NCBI GenBank assembly: GCA_945613045.1
Contig: CALZAG010000059.1
Span: 1-8,922 of the forward strand
From: an uncultured Clostridia bacterium
GTDB lineage: Bacteria > Bacillota > Clostridia > Oscillospirales > Oscillospiraceae
Length of the DNA stretch: 8,922 bases
Reading direction: 5' to 3'
A program made the translations under genes and the position numbers. The notes under the pieces are model-generated. The model made no database searches and was not told where the DNA came from. It was given only the letters and a program-made list of their open reading frames with translations. Positions within the stretch are counted from its first letter, which is position 1. The number at the start of each line of letters is the position of its first letter. This document shows, in pieces, positions 1 through 7,076 of the stretch.

Positions 1-10
1 CATTGTTGCT

Positions 11-358
11 TTAATCCTCGGGGATATGGATCTCCTTTATCAGAAAATCCTTGCCCGAGAGTATGGTCTTTTCAAAGCTGCCGCAGTTGGGGCAGTAGCC
101 CTCGTGCTCGATCACGTTGAAAAGCTCGTTGCATTCGTCACATTCGGCCATACCGGGAACGACATTGATCACAAGCTTCGTGTCCTTGAGCCATGTGTCC
201 TCAACGACAACGGGGTAGATATCCTCAACATACTTGGGAATGACCAGCGAGAGCTCGCCGATATCCAGCACTATCTCGGAAACCTCCTTGATGTCGTTTG
301 CCTCGGCAAAATCGGTGACGGTCTTGACCATTGAACGGACTACGCCTATCTCATGCAT
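11..358 (-). CDS. hypA: HypA, nickel metallochaperone for [NiFe] hydrogenase maturation
   Basis: HypA delivers nickel, with HypB, to the large subunit of [NiFe] hydrogenases in the cytoplasm. The 115-residue protein has the usual family length. It begins Met-His-Glu, and the N-terminal amine with His2 and Glu3 is the known nickel site. The structural zinc site is present as C73-x-x-C76 and C89-x-x-C92. The start is fixed by this conserved MHE end and by an AAGGTGA ribosome binding site that spans the stop codon of the upstream oxidoreductase, only 12 bases away. The two genes are therefore very likely co-transcribed and translationally coupled. No hydrogenase structural gene or hypB is visible; both may lie beyond the left edge, since no terminator is seen after the stop. 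Family assignment is secure; which hydrogenase it serves is unknown. Confidence 0.95.
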   Translation of the reverse strand: MHEIGVVRSMVKTVTDFAEANDIKEVSEIVLDIGELSLVIPKYVEDIYPVVVEDTWLKDTKLVINVVPGMAECDECNELFNVIEHEGYCPNCGSFEKTILSGKDFLIKEIHIPED

Positions 359-370
359 GGCGCGGTCACC

Positions 371-3025
371 TTACTTTCTTGCGATCTTCTTGGTGACGAG
401 CTTGGCGACGGCGGCGGGAGCGTTTCCGACTGCCTTGACAAGCTGCTGGAAGTAGGGGGCGCCGACATAGTCTGTGACCTTCTCGAGATGGATCGCGTCG
501 AACTTGCACTTGGTGGTGCAGATGCCGCAGCCCACGCAGAGGCTCTCGTCGACGACTGCCGCGCCGCAGCCGAGGCAGCGTGCGGTCTCCTTCTTCATCT
601 GCTCCTCGGTGAGAACGCCGCGCAGATCCTTGAAGGTCTTCTTCGCTTCCTTGGCGCTGCCGCCGGCGGCCTTCTGCCTCGGGGTGTTGTCAAAGCCCTC
701 GACGGAGATACCCGCGGTGGCGGTGTTCATAGCCTTGTAATCGCGGCGGTCGCGGCCGATGACCTGAGACTGGCCGGGATGGACATAGCGGTGGATGGAA
801 ACTGCGCCCTCCTTGCCGGCTGCGATGGCGTCGATAGCGAACTTCGGGCCGGTGACGAGGTCGCCGCCTGCGAACACGTCGGGCTGGCTGGTCTGGTAGC
901 TGGGCATATCAACGATGAGAGTGCCGTTGGCGTTGGCCTTGAAGCCCTCCATGCCGCACATATCGATCTTCTGGCCGATGGCGGAGATGACCGCGGAGAC
1001 AGCGATGGTCTCGAACTTGCCGGTGCCGACGGGCTTTTTCTGGGCATTGAGCTCCATGATCTCGACCTTGAGGGTCTCTGCCTTGCCCTCGCCGCTGATC
1101 TCGGCGGGAGAAGCGAGGAATTTGAACTTCACGCCCTCTTCGATGGCTTCTTCGATCTCGTCGTCGGCAGCGGGCATCTCGTCGCGGCTGCGGCGGTAGA
1201 TGACTGTGGTCTTCGCGCCGAGGCGGACGGCTGCGCGGGCGACGTCGATGGCGACATTGCCGCCGCCGATGACGGCCACGTTTTTGCCGATTGCGGGCTT
1301 GCCGCCGAGGTTTATCTCGCGCAGGAAGTCGATGCCGGTGAACACGCCCTCAAGATCGTCGCCCGGGCAGCCGACCTTGGTGCCCTTGGAGGCGCCGATG
1401 GCGAGGTAGAAGGCCTTGAAGCCCTGCTCGCGCAGCTCATCGAGGGTGACGTCCTTGCCGACCTCAACGCCGGTCCTGAACTCGACGCCAAGCTCTCTGA
1501 GGACGTCGATCTCGGCGTTTATTACGTCCCTCTCAAGACGGAAGGAGGGAATGCCCATGGTGAGCATACCGCCGAGTGCCTTTTCCTTCTCATATACGGT
1601 TACGGGGTAGCCCTTTACCGCAAGATAGTAAGCGCAGCTCAGACCCGCGGGGCCGGCGCCGATAACGGCGATCTTCTCGGGGTAGGGCTTGCCGATCTGG
1701 TTGACCATCTTGGGAACGAAGCGGTGCTTTGCCTCGAGATCCTTCTCGGCGATGAACTTCTTGATATCGTCGATGGCGATGGGATCGTCGATGTCGCCGC
1801 GGGTGCAGGCGTCCTCGCAGGCCTTGTTGCAGATGCGTCCGCAGACTGCGGGGAAGGGATTTTCCTTCTTGATGAGCTCAAGAGCCTCGGTGTAGCGGCC
1901 CTGAGAAGCAAGCTTTATATAGCCCTGAACGGGGATGTGGGCGGGACACTGAGCCTTGCAGGGCGCGGTGCCGCTGTCCATAACGTCGGTGCGGGTGGTG
2001 CGGTAATCGACGTTGTAGCTCTTCTTATCCCAGGGCACTTCCTTGTCGGACTTGTAGGCGTCGGAGACGTGGGGGTCGGTGGTGCAGAGCTTCTGGCCGA
2101 GCTTGACGGCGTTGGGCTGGCAGTTTTCAACGCACTGTCCGCAGGCAACGCACTTATCCTTGTCGACCCTTGCGATGAAGTTGGAGCGCACGCCCTCGGG
2201 AGAGCGGAACAGCTCGGTTATGCGCAGCGCGTAGCAGGAGCAGCCGCAGCAGTTGCAGATGGCGGTGACGCCGTCGAAGCCGGGGGCCTGGTTGACGTCG
2301 TGGACAAGGCCGTTATCCTCTGCGCGCTTGAGGATCTCGTATGCCTCCTCCTTGGAGACGAGGCGGTGCTCGCCGTTCTTGGAGAAGTTGATGGCGTTAT
2401 CGTCGAGATAAATGCACATATCCTCCTCGAGGTGACCGCAGCCCTCGCCCATCAGACGGCGGGAACGGCGGCAGGAGCAGGGGCCGACGGAGATGGCCTT
2501 TGCGTTATCGATAATGGTCGTCAGCTCGTCGTAGGAGGCGGCGTGGGTGTTGTTCTCAATGGCGCTCATGACGGGCATGACGCGCATGAAGTTGACACCG
2601 TTGCCGAGAACGGGAGCCAGCATGCCGACTCTTATGCGGGTGTACTCCTCGAAGCAAACGCCGAGGTCGGGATATTTGTCGCACTGCTCGCGGTTGGAGA
2701 GGATGCCCTCCATGATGCCGGGGACCCAGATGGGGTAGTAGTAGCAGGTCTTGCCGTCCACCGTGCGGACACGGATAACGCCGGCCTTGACCAGCTTGTC
2801 GAGCTGTTCCTGAGTGAACTCAACGCTCTTTTTTGCCTTCCTGGCAAGGTCTTCGGCGGTGAAGTTCTTCTCAAGACGCATACGCATCATGATAGAACAC
2901 ATATCATCGTCGACGATGGGGTCAAGGATCCTGTATTCGGGATCCTTGTAGGTGATGCCCGTGTAGGTCAGGCTTTCAAGGCTGATCTTTGAGGCCAGCG
3001 CAAGAATGTTTGGTCTGTTAGCCAT
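371..3025 (-). CDS. Multidomain Fe-S / FAD / NAD(P)H oxidoreductase (GltD/NfnB-like core with Cys-rich N-terminal module)
   Basis: An 884-residue soluble redox protein. Residues about 40-100 resemble a winged helix. A Cys-rich stretch follows (C183, C185, C196, C204, then C257, C259, C260, C262, C264), then a ferredoxin motif C292-x2-C295-x2-C298-x3-C302-P. The core resembles the small subunit of glutamate synthase and the NADPH-side subunit of electron-bifurcating transhydrogenase: Cys pairs at 356/360 and C395, C399, C403, C407; an FAD-binding GAGPAG at 456-461; a second Rossmann motif GGGNVA at 587-592; YRRSRDEMPA at 610-619, typical of NADPH binding; and FAD-contacting DVFAGGD at 716-722. 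The C-terminus adds C817, C820, C830, C833, C836, C840. It probably moves electrons between NAD(P)H and ferredoxin or a partner. It has its own promoter, a GGGAG site 7 bases before ATG, and hypA directly downstream. True glutamate synthase is unlikely because no large subunit is adjacent. Substrate and partner are unknown. Confidence 0.88.
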   Translation of the reverse strand: MANRPNILALASKISLESLTYTGITYKDPEYRILDPIVDDDMCSIMMRMRLEKNFTAEDLARKAKKSVEFTQEQLDKLVKAGVIRVRTVDGKTCYYYPIWVPGIMEGILSNREQCDKYPDLGVCFEEYTRIRVGMLAPVLGNGVNFMRVMPVMSAIENNTHAASYDELTTIIDNAKAISVGPCSCRRSRRLMGEGCGHLEEDMCIYLDDNAINFSKNGEHRLVSKEEAYEILKRAEDNGLVHDVNQAPGFDGVTAICNCCGCSCYALRITELFRSPEGVRSNFIARVDKDKCVACGQCVENCQPNAVKLGQKLCTTDPHVSDAYKSDKEVPWDKKSYNVDYRTTRTDVMDSGTAPCKAQCPAHIPVQGYIKLASQGRYTEALELIKKENPFPAVCGRICNKACEDACTRGDIDDPIAIDDIKKFIAEKDLEAKHRFVPKMVNQIGKPYPEKIAVIGAGPAGLSCAYYLAVKGYPVTVYEKEKALGGMLTMGIPSFRLERDVINAEIDVLRELGVEFRTGVEVGKDVTLDELREQGFKAFYLAIGASKGTKVGCPGDDLEGVFTGIDFLREINLGGKPAIGKNVAVIGGGNVAIDVARAAVRLGAKTTVIYRRSRDEMPAADDEIEEAIEEGVKFKFLASPAEISGEGKAETLKVEIMELNAQKKPVGTGKFETIAVSAVISAIGQKIDMCGMEGFKANANGTLIVDMPSYQTSQPDVFAGGDLVTGPKFAIDAIAAGKEGAVSIHRYVHPGQSQVIGRDRRDYKAMNTATAGISVEGFDNTPRQKAAGGSAKEAKKTFKDLRGVLTEEQMKKETARCLGCGAAVVDESLCVGCGICTTKCKFDAIHLEKVTDYVGAPYFQQLVKAVGNAPAAVAKLVTKKIARK

Positions 3026-3068
3026 ATGTACTCTCCCTTACTTTATTTTATTTTTGTCGTATGTGATT

Positions 3069-3097
3069 TTTATATCATGTAACACAGGGAATGTCAA
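3069..3097 (-). promoter_or_regulatory. Sigma-A promoter of the oxidoreductase-hypA operon
   Basis: On the minus strand a perfect -35 TTGACA (3092-3097) is followed after 17 bases by TATAAA (3069-3074). The preceding TGA makes it an extended -10. It lies about 45 bases upstream of the ATG at 3025, the right distance for a short untranslated leader. A near-palindrome sits immediately upstream of the -35 (see 3097-3113). Confidence 0.8.
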
Positions 3098-3113
3098 TGT
3101 ACAAATTGTTCAT
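3097..3113. promoter_or_regulatory. Near-perfect 17-bp palindrome upstream of the oxidoreductase promoter (possible operator)
   Basis: The plus strand reads ATGTACAAATTGTTCAT. Each half matches the other as ATG-n-ACAA around a single central base, with mismatches only at the two 'n' positions and the centre. It touches the -35 hexamer, a position typical of an activator or repressor site. A second TTGACA copy lies at 3116-3121, so part of the likeness may come from a short repeat. I cannot assign it to a known regulator. Confidence 0.35.
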
Positions 3114-3154
3114 ATTGTCAAATGCTTGGCGATGCCGACCGCCGCGGTGCGCAG

Positions 3155-3185
3155 AAAAACAAGAAGCCCCCTTTTTAAAGGGGGC
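3155..3185 (-). terminator. Intrinsic terminator of noc
   Basis: The minus-strand RNA can form a 9-bp stem GCCCCCTTT / AAAGGGGGC (3166-3185; the loop is probably opened by one or two pairs), followed by a U-rich run (complement of 3155-3165). The stop codon of noc (3175-3177) lies inside the hairpin. The plus-strand flank lacks a T run, so it works in the minus direction. Confidence 0.85.
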
Positions 3186-4026
3186 AGGCGTTGCCGGGCG
3201 CGGCTTCGGGCGGCTGTTCGCGGTTTTTGGGGATCTTTATGGTCAGGATGAGCTCCTCGTCGGTCTCCTCGCGGTGCATGCCGGCCTGAATGCCGCCCTG
3301 CTTCATGAGGTCAAGCCCGTGGAGGATGGTGTTTACGAACACGCGCACATCCTTCATTATGAAGGTGCGCTTCGGCTCGCGCTTTTCCTCCTCGGAGGCG
3401 TCCAGCAGTGAGTCTATGTAGCTGTCGGTAGCGGCGACGTTCAGGTCGCGGTCGATGATGTAGGCGAGGGCAAGCCGCTGGGCCTCCGCGGTCGGCAGCC
3501 GCAGCAGGGCTCTGCCGTGGCGCTCGGTGAGGCCGTTGTCGCACAGCGTGTGCAGTATATCCTCCGGCAGCTTCAGGAGCCGCAGCTTGTTCGCAACCGC
3601 CGACTGGGATTTTCCGATGCGCCGCGCAGCCTCCTCCTGACTCATGCCGAAGAGCTTTATGAGCTGGCTCAGGCCGTTTGCCTCCTCCAGAAAATCCAGA
3701 TCGCGCCGCTGAAGATTCTCAACGAGGGCGATGAGGCTTGCGTCCTCAAGGCTCACGTCAAGCAGGATGCAGGGCACGTCGTACAGTCCCGCGAGCCTTG
3801 CCGCCCTCAGCCGCCGCTCACCGGCGACCAGTTCATACTTATTGTCCCTGAGCCGCACCGTCAGTGGATTCAAAACGCCGTACTGGGCGATGCTGTCCGA
3901 CAGCTCCTGAAGCTCGCCGTCGGGAAAGTTTTTCCTTGGCTGCACGGGGTTGGGGTCGAGCTCGTCCACCGGCAGCCAGATTATGCCGCCCCGCCTTGTG
4001 CCGGGGCGCAGTTTTGTCGCTTGCAT
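3175..4026 (-). CDS. noc: Noc-like ParB-family nucleoid occlusion / partition protein
   Basis: A 283-residue ParB/Spo0J/Noc family protein. These CTP-dependent DNA clamps load at a specific palindrome and spread on DNA; Noc blocks division-septum assembly over the nucleoid, while ParB segregates origins. The CTP-binding motifs are clear: GERRLRAARLAG at 69-80 and ENLQRRDL at 103-110. A helix-turn-helix follows (about 127-153), including GKSQSAVANKLRLLKLP, which resembles Noc more than Spo0J, as does LTERHGRALL at 166-175. The C-terminal part (about 215-265) should hold the dimerisation domain. The start at 4026 is chosen because a full TAAGGAGGAG site lies 6 bases upstream. An in-frame extension to 4197 would run through the metI terminator and into metI. 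The gene stands alone, without parA/soj or rsmG, so Noc versus ParB rests on sequence feel. I found no clear promoter in 4027-4118. Confidence 0.85.
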   Translation of the reverse strand: MQATKLRPGTRRGGIIWLPVDELDPNPVQPRKNFPDGELQELSDSIAQYGVLNPLTVRLRDNKYELVAGERRLRAARLAGLYDVPCILLDVSLEDASLIALVENLQRRDLDFLEEANGLSQLIKLFGMSQEEAARRIGKSQSAVANKLRLLKLPEDILHTLCDNGLTERHGRALLRLPTAEAQRLALAYIIDRDLNVAATDSYIDSLLDASEEEKREPKRTFIMKDVRVFVNTILHGLDLMKQGGIQAGMHREETDEELILTIKIPKNREQPPEAAPGNACPL

Positions 4027-4118
4027 AGTGCTCCTCCTTATATTGTGGTTATAAAGAAAAAGTACACCATATGTTGCGCAAAAAATGGCATATCGTGAAG
4101 ACTGAAAAAGTATTTGAT

Positions 4119-4153
4119 AAAAAAGAGGAGCGACCCTTATTCGAGGGCCGCTC
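4119..4153 (-). terminator. Intrinsic terminator after metI (end of metQNI)
   Basis: In the minus-strand RNA, GAGCGGCCCT (4144-4153) pairs with AGGGUCGCUC (4128-4137) over 10 bp with one G-U pair and a 6-base loop, followed by UCUUUUUU. It lies 16 bases beyond the metI stop and separates the transporter operon from noc. Confidence 0.88.
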
Positions 4154-4169
4154 AGAAGGCTATATGAAA

Positions 4170-4877
4170 TTATTTGTGCTTTATTCGCTTGTCGCACCTT
4201 GTCGCGGCGCGGGTGCCGAGGCTCTGGAAGACCTGAACGAGAAGAATAAGAATGATGACCGCGAAGAGCATAACGAGATACTTGTAGCGGTAGTAGCCGT
4301 AGTTGATTGCGATCTTGCCGAGGCCGCCGCCGCCGATGATGCCGCTCATCGCGGTGTAGCCGAGGACGGTGGTTATCGCAATGGTGAAGTTGGATATCAG
4401 CGAGGGCACGCTCTCCGGGATCATGACCTTCACGATGATCTGGAAGGGCGAGGCGCCCATGCTCAGCGCCATCTCGATGATGTTGGGGTTGAGCTCTCTG
4501 AGGCTGCTCTCAACGAGCCTTGCCACGAAGGGGAAGGCGGCGATGACCAGCGGAACTATGGAAGCCGTTGTGCCGACCGTCGTTCCGACGATGAGACGGG
4601 CCAGAGGGAAGGCCATTATCATGAGGATGAGGAAGGGTATCGAGCGCAGCAGGTTAATAACCACGTTGAGCGTTCCCATCAGCCATTTAGGCAGCGGCAG
4701 TACTCCGCCCTTTTCGCCGACGACCAGCAGAACTCCCAGCGGGAGCCCGATAATGACCGCGAACAGCGTTGACAGAACCGTGACGTATGCAGTCTCCCAC
4801 AGCGCAAAGGGCATATCGTTGCACAGTATCTCGACGGCCTCGCTGACTGCCTCCGAGGCTAAAAGCTTATCAAACAT
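4170..4877 (-). CDS. metI: MetI, methionine ABC transporter permease
   Basis: Membrane subunit of the methionine importer; two copies form the channel and dock two MetN subunits. The 235-residue length is close to the usual 215-235. About five hydrophobic segments are visible (roughly 27-52, 68-97, 103-122, 158-182 and 200-219). The cytoplasmic EAA coupling loop is recognisable as EMALSMGASPFQIIVKVMIP (135-154), and the MSGIIGGGGLG signature (177-187) is typical of MetI. The ATG lies 8 bases after a full AGGAGGT site (4886-4892), and the ORF overlaps the end of metN by 8 bases, implying translational coupling. The C-terminus is short, basic and presumably cytoplasmic. Confidence 0.95.
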   Translation of the reverse strand: MFDKLLASEAVSEAVEILCNDMPFALWETAYVTVLSTLFAVIIGLPLGVLLVVGEKGGVLPLPKWLMGTLNVVINLLRSIPFLILMIMAFPLARLIVGTTVGTTASIVPLVIAAFPFVARLVESSLRELNPNIIEMALSMGASPFQIIVKVMIPESVPSLISNFTIAITTVLGYTAMSGIIGGGGLGKIAINYGYYRYKYLVMLFAVIILILLVQVFQSLGTRAATRCDKRIKHK

Positions 4878-5877
4878 TTCTCTCGACCTCCTCTGCGAAA
4901 ATATCGCCGCTGCGGCGCAGATACGCTATGGCGCGTTCGGCGGCATCGCTCTCGCGGGGCAGGCCGAGAAGCATCCGGCCGAAAACCTTGTCGCCTATAA
5001 AGCGGGTGGAGGCATACAGAATATTCGCGGAAATGCCCTCGTCAATGGCCATCTGCGCAATGACGGGCCTTCCGGCGGCGGCAGAGCCGTTGAAAACAAG
5101 GCGGATTATGCGTTCGTCGATGTCGGACTCAAGCAGAGCTCTCTCCTCTGGGGAGACGATGTTCTTGCCCGCGTCGGAAGCGGGGTTTGAGAACACCTTC
5201 GAGACCTCGCCCTCCTCCACGACGCTGCCGTTTTCGAGAATGGCGACGCGGGTGCATATATCCTCGATAACGCTCATCTGGTGGGTTATGATGATAACGG
5301 TGATGCCGAGGCGCTCGTTTATCTGCTTTATCAGCTCGAGAATGGAGCGTGTGGTCTTGGGGTCGAGGGCGCTGGTGGCCTCGTCGCAGAGCAGAACCTC
5401 GGGATCGGTCGCGAGCGCCCTTGCGATGGCAATGCGCTGCTGCTGGCCGCCGGAGAGCTGCGCGGGGTAGGCGTTTGCCTTGTCGGAAAGTCCGACGAGC
5501 TCGAGAAGCTCACCGGCGCGCTTTTTGGCCTCGGCCTTCTTCATGCCCGCAAGCTCGAGCGGGAAGCAGATGTTGGCAAGGCAGGTGCGCTGCATGAGCA
5601 GGTTGAAGCTCTGGAAGATCATCGTTGTTCTTCTGCGCACCTTGCGCAGCTCCTCGGCGGAGAGGGCACCGATATCCCTGCCGTTTATGAGCACCGTTCC
5701 CGAGGACGGGCGCTCGAGCATATTGATGCAGCGCACCAGCGTGCTCTTGCCAGCGCCGCTCATGCCTATGATGCCGAAGATATCGCCGTCGTTTATTTTG
5801 AGGTTTATGTCCCTGAGCGCCTCAACGCTGCCGTCGGCTCCGGCGAAGGTTTTCGATAAATGCTGTATCTCGATCAT
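4870..5877 (-). CDS. metN: MetN, methionine ABC transporter ATP-binding subunit with C-terminal regulatory domain
   Basis: Cytoplasmic ATPase that drives methionine import. All nucleotide-binding motifs are intact: Walker A GMSGAGKST (38-46), Q-loop Q89, signature LSGGQQQR (141-148), Walker B VLLCDE ending in catalytic E166, D-loop SALD (169-172), and switch H199. Residues about 255-335 form the NIL/C2-type domain of MetN, which in characterised homologues binds methionine and shuts transport down (trans-inhibition). Feedback at the protein level is therefore expected in addition to the transcriptional control suggested by the leader. Length, 335 residues, is normal. A GGAG site lies 6 bases before the ATG. 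The gene sits 74 bases after metQ, with no convincing terminator between them. Confidence 0.96.
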   Translation of the reverse strand: MIEIQHLSKTFAGADGSVEALRDINLKINDGDIFGIIGMSGAGKSTLVRCINMLERPSSGTVLINGRDIGALSAEELRKVRRRTTMIFQSFNLLMQRTCLANICFPLELAGMKKAEAKKRAGELLELVGLSDKANAYPAQLSGGQQQRIAIARALATDPEVLLCDEATSALDPKTTRSILELIKQINERLGITVIIITHQMSVIEDICTRVAILENGSVVEEGEVSKVFSNPASDAGKNIVSPEERALLESDIDERIIRLVFNGSAAAGRPVIAQMAIDEGISANILYASTRFIGDKVFGRMLLGLPRESDAAERAIAYLRRSGDIFAEEVERNV

Positions 5878-5951
5878 ATACGTCTCCAGACCGGAATCGG
5901 TCCGTCGGCAGCAATACCGGCGAACCGTGTTCCGAAAAGATATTGTTTTTC

Positions 5952-6815
5952 TTACTTCTTGAGTGCGTCAAGGCTGGTCTGCTGTCCGCCGTACAGACCC
6001 ATGGGCTCGACGTGGACGGTGCTGACGGAAACGATGTGGGTGCCGTTCTCGGCGTTGAAGTCGTCAAGGTAGGGGACGTGCTGGAAGTAGTTTGCGTCGA
6101 CCTCGCCGCTCTCAACGACGTTGTTGGGCTGGACATAGTCGGTGTACTCGATGATGTCGAGGGTGATGTTCTTCTCGGCGAGGATGTCCTTTGCTACCTT
6201 GAGGATCTCGGCGTGGGGCGCGGGGGAGGCTGCGACGGTGATGGTCTGGCCGCTGAGTGCTGCGTAGTCTACGCTGGAGTCGAAGCCGTCGCCCGGATTT
6301 TCAACGACGCTCACGACAGAGCCGCCGTAGGTGTCGGCGATAAAGTCCGCGACCTGCTTGCTCTCGAGAGCTGCCTTGAGGGCCTTGATCTTATCGCTGT
6401 TTTCGTTGCCTTCCTTAACTGCGAGGATGTTGCCGTATGCCGAGGAGGAGCCTTCGATCGCGAGAGAATCCTTAACGGGGTTTATGTCGGCTGCGATTGC
6501 GTAGTTGGAGTTGATGATGGCGTAATCGACGTCCTGGAGGACATTGGGAAGCTGCGCGGCTTCCACTTCACTGAACTCGATATTGTAGGGGTTGTCGGTG
6601 ATATCCTTGATGGTGGCGGTGATGCCGGCGTTCTCATCGAGGGTGATGTAGCCGAGGTCCTGGAGCAGGAGCAGGGCGCGGGATTCGTTGGTGGTATCGT
6701 TGGGAACTGCGATCTTGATGGTGTCGCTGTCGCTGCTGCTGCCGCCGCAGGCGGTCAGGGCGATGAGAGAGAGGGAAAGAACGGCGGCGAGAATAACGGA
6801 TATTATCTTTTTCAT
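5952..6815 (-). CDS. metQ: MetQ/NlpA-family methionine-binding lipoprotein, apparently circularly permuted
   Basis: Extracellular, lipid-anchored binding protein that hands methionine to MetI. The signal peptide has Lys2-Lys3, a hydrophobic core and the lipobox LTAC with C23 as the lipidation site. The mature chain contains every MetQ hallmark, but in exchanged order. Residues 32-171 (AVPNDTTN at 36-43, RALLLLQDLG, EAAQLP at 85-90, AIINSNYA at 99-106) match the normally C-terminal half. Residues 190-287 (ASPAPHAEIL at 196-205, YVQPN at 227-231, DANYFQHVPYL at 240-250, VHVEPMGLY at 267-275, SLDALKK at the end) match the normally N-terminal half. In ordinary MetQ the SLDEL segment runs straight into the PND-x-TN segment, so the new ends fall at that joint and the old ends are joined by a linker near 172-189. 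Total length, 287, is normal. An AAGGAG site precedes the ATG by 9 bases. First gene of metQNI. Confidence 0.93.
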   Translation of the reverse strand: MKKIISVILAAVLSLSLIALTACGGSSSDSDTIKIAVPNDTTNESRALLLLQDLGYITLDENAGITATIKDITDNPYNIEFSEVEAAQLPNVLQDVDYAIINSNYAIAADINPVKDSLAIEGSSSAYGNILAVKEGNENSDKIKALKAALESKQVADFIADTYGGSVVSVVENPGDGFDSSVDYAALSGQTITVAASPAPHAEILKVAKDILAEKNITLDIIEYTDYVQPNNVVESGEVDANYFQHVPYLDDFNAENGTHIVSVSTVHVEPMGLYGGQQTSLDALKK

Positions 6816-6885
6816 GACATTTGTCTCCTTAAAAATTGAAATTTGATGTTGTCGGGTTTTCAGTGTCGTATACTCGTCTCAGCCG

Positions 6886-6957
6886 TCACATTCGGTTAAG
6901 GCTTAACAGCACTGAGTATGAAGTTTTGTGACATCGCGGCCTGCTGTGTATCTTCAT
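6886..6957 (-). CDS. Possible second small leader ORF, 23 codons
   Basis: The ORF lies just after the attenuator terminator. A strong GAGAGGAGG site (core 6966-6971) stands 8 bases from an ATG, followed by 22 more codons and TGA. The peptide starts MKIHSRPRCHKTSY and ends SLNRM. It has no enrichment for Met or Cys and no family I recognise. Its start codon falls in a small predicted hairpin (CUUCA-GCAA-UGAAG, 6952-6965) with a GNRA-type loop, which could limit its translation. It ends 70 bases before metQ. It may be a real leader peptide, a translational standby site, or chance. Confidence 0.35.
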   Translation of the reverse strand: MKIHSRPRCHKTSYSVLLSLNRM

Positions 6958-6974
6958 TGCTGAAGCCTCCTCTC

Positions 6975-7009
6975 AAAAAAATAACCGGAAAGCCGTGAAG
7001 CTCTCCGGT
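6975..7009 (-). terminator. Attenuator: intrinsic terminator in the metQNI leader
   Basis: The minus-strand RNA forms ACCGGAGAGC (7000-7009) paired with GCUUUCCGGU (6984-6993), 10 bp with one G-U pair and loop UUCACG, followed by UAUUUUUUU (6975-6983). It lies in the transcribed leader, 36 bases after the small Met/Cys ORF and about 160 bases before metQ. With no other gene upstream for it to serve, its obvious role is premature termination of metQNI. Confidence 0.85.
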
Positions 7010-7076
7010 ACGGTAAGTGCTTATTGCGTTTTGAAGGACTTAGGTTTACTTATCCTTCGTGCGAGCATCGGAGAAC
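7000..7076 (-). promoter_or_regulatory. Candidate antiterminator pairing in the metQNI leader
   Basis: GUUCUCCG (7069-7076, codons 29-32 of the leader peptide) can pair with CGGAGAGC (7000-7007), the 5' arm of the terminator, over 8 contiguous pairs including one G-U. This excludes the terminator hairpin. The intervening RNA contains a 6-bp hairpin GAAGGA/UCCUUC (7033-7058) that would shorten the loop. The same GUUCUCC can instead pair perfectly with GGAGAAC at the leader ribosome binding site (7167-7173). These are hand-made pairings without energies. Confidence 0.55.

Noticed and set aside
1..3. Possible ATG on the minus strand opening another gene after hypA
   Set aside because: Only three bases are inside the window. 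A GAGG lies about 12 bases upstream, so a following gene (for example hypB) is possible but cannot be supported.
353..2992. Long open frame (879 codons) on the plus strand opposite the oxidoreductase
   Set aside because: It is antisense to a gene with many clear Fe-S, FAD and NADPH motifs; its translation is low-complexity Ala/Gly/Asp/Leu-rich, a GC-driven shadow with no ribosome site or domain.
4027..4197. N-terminal extension of the noc reading frame up to an ATG at 4197
   Set aside because: It would cross the metI terminator and overlap metI; the ATG at 4026 has a full Shine-Dalgarno and fits the family N-terminus.
4870..4877. Overlap of metN and metI as a possible frameshift
   Set aside because: Both genes are full length with intact motifs, and metI has its own AGGAGGT; this is a normal coupled overlap.
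5878..5951. Possible hairpins between metQ and metN
   Set aside because: Only short stems (4-5 bp) without a U run are visible; they are not a convincing terminator or regulatory element.
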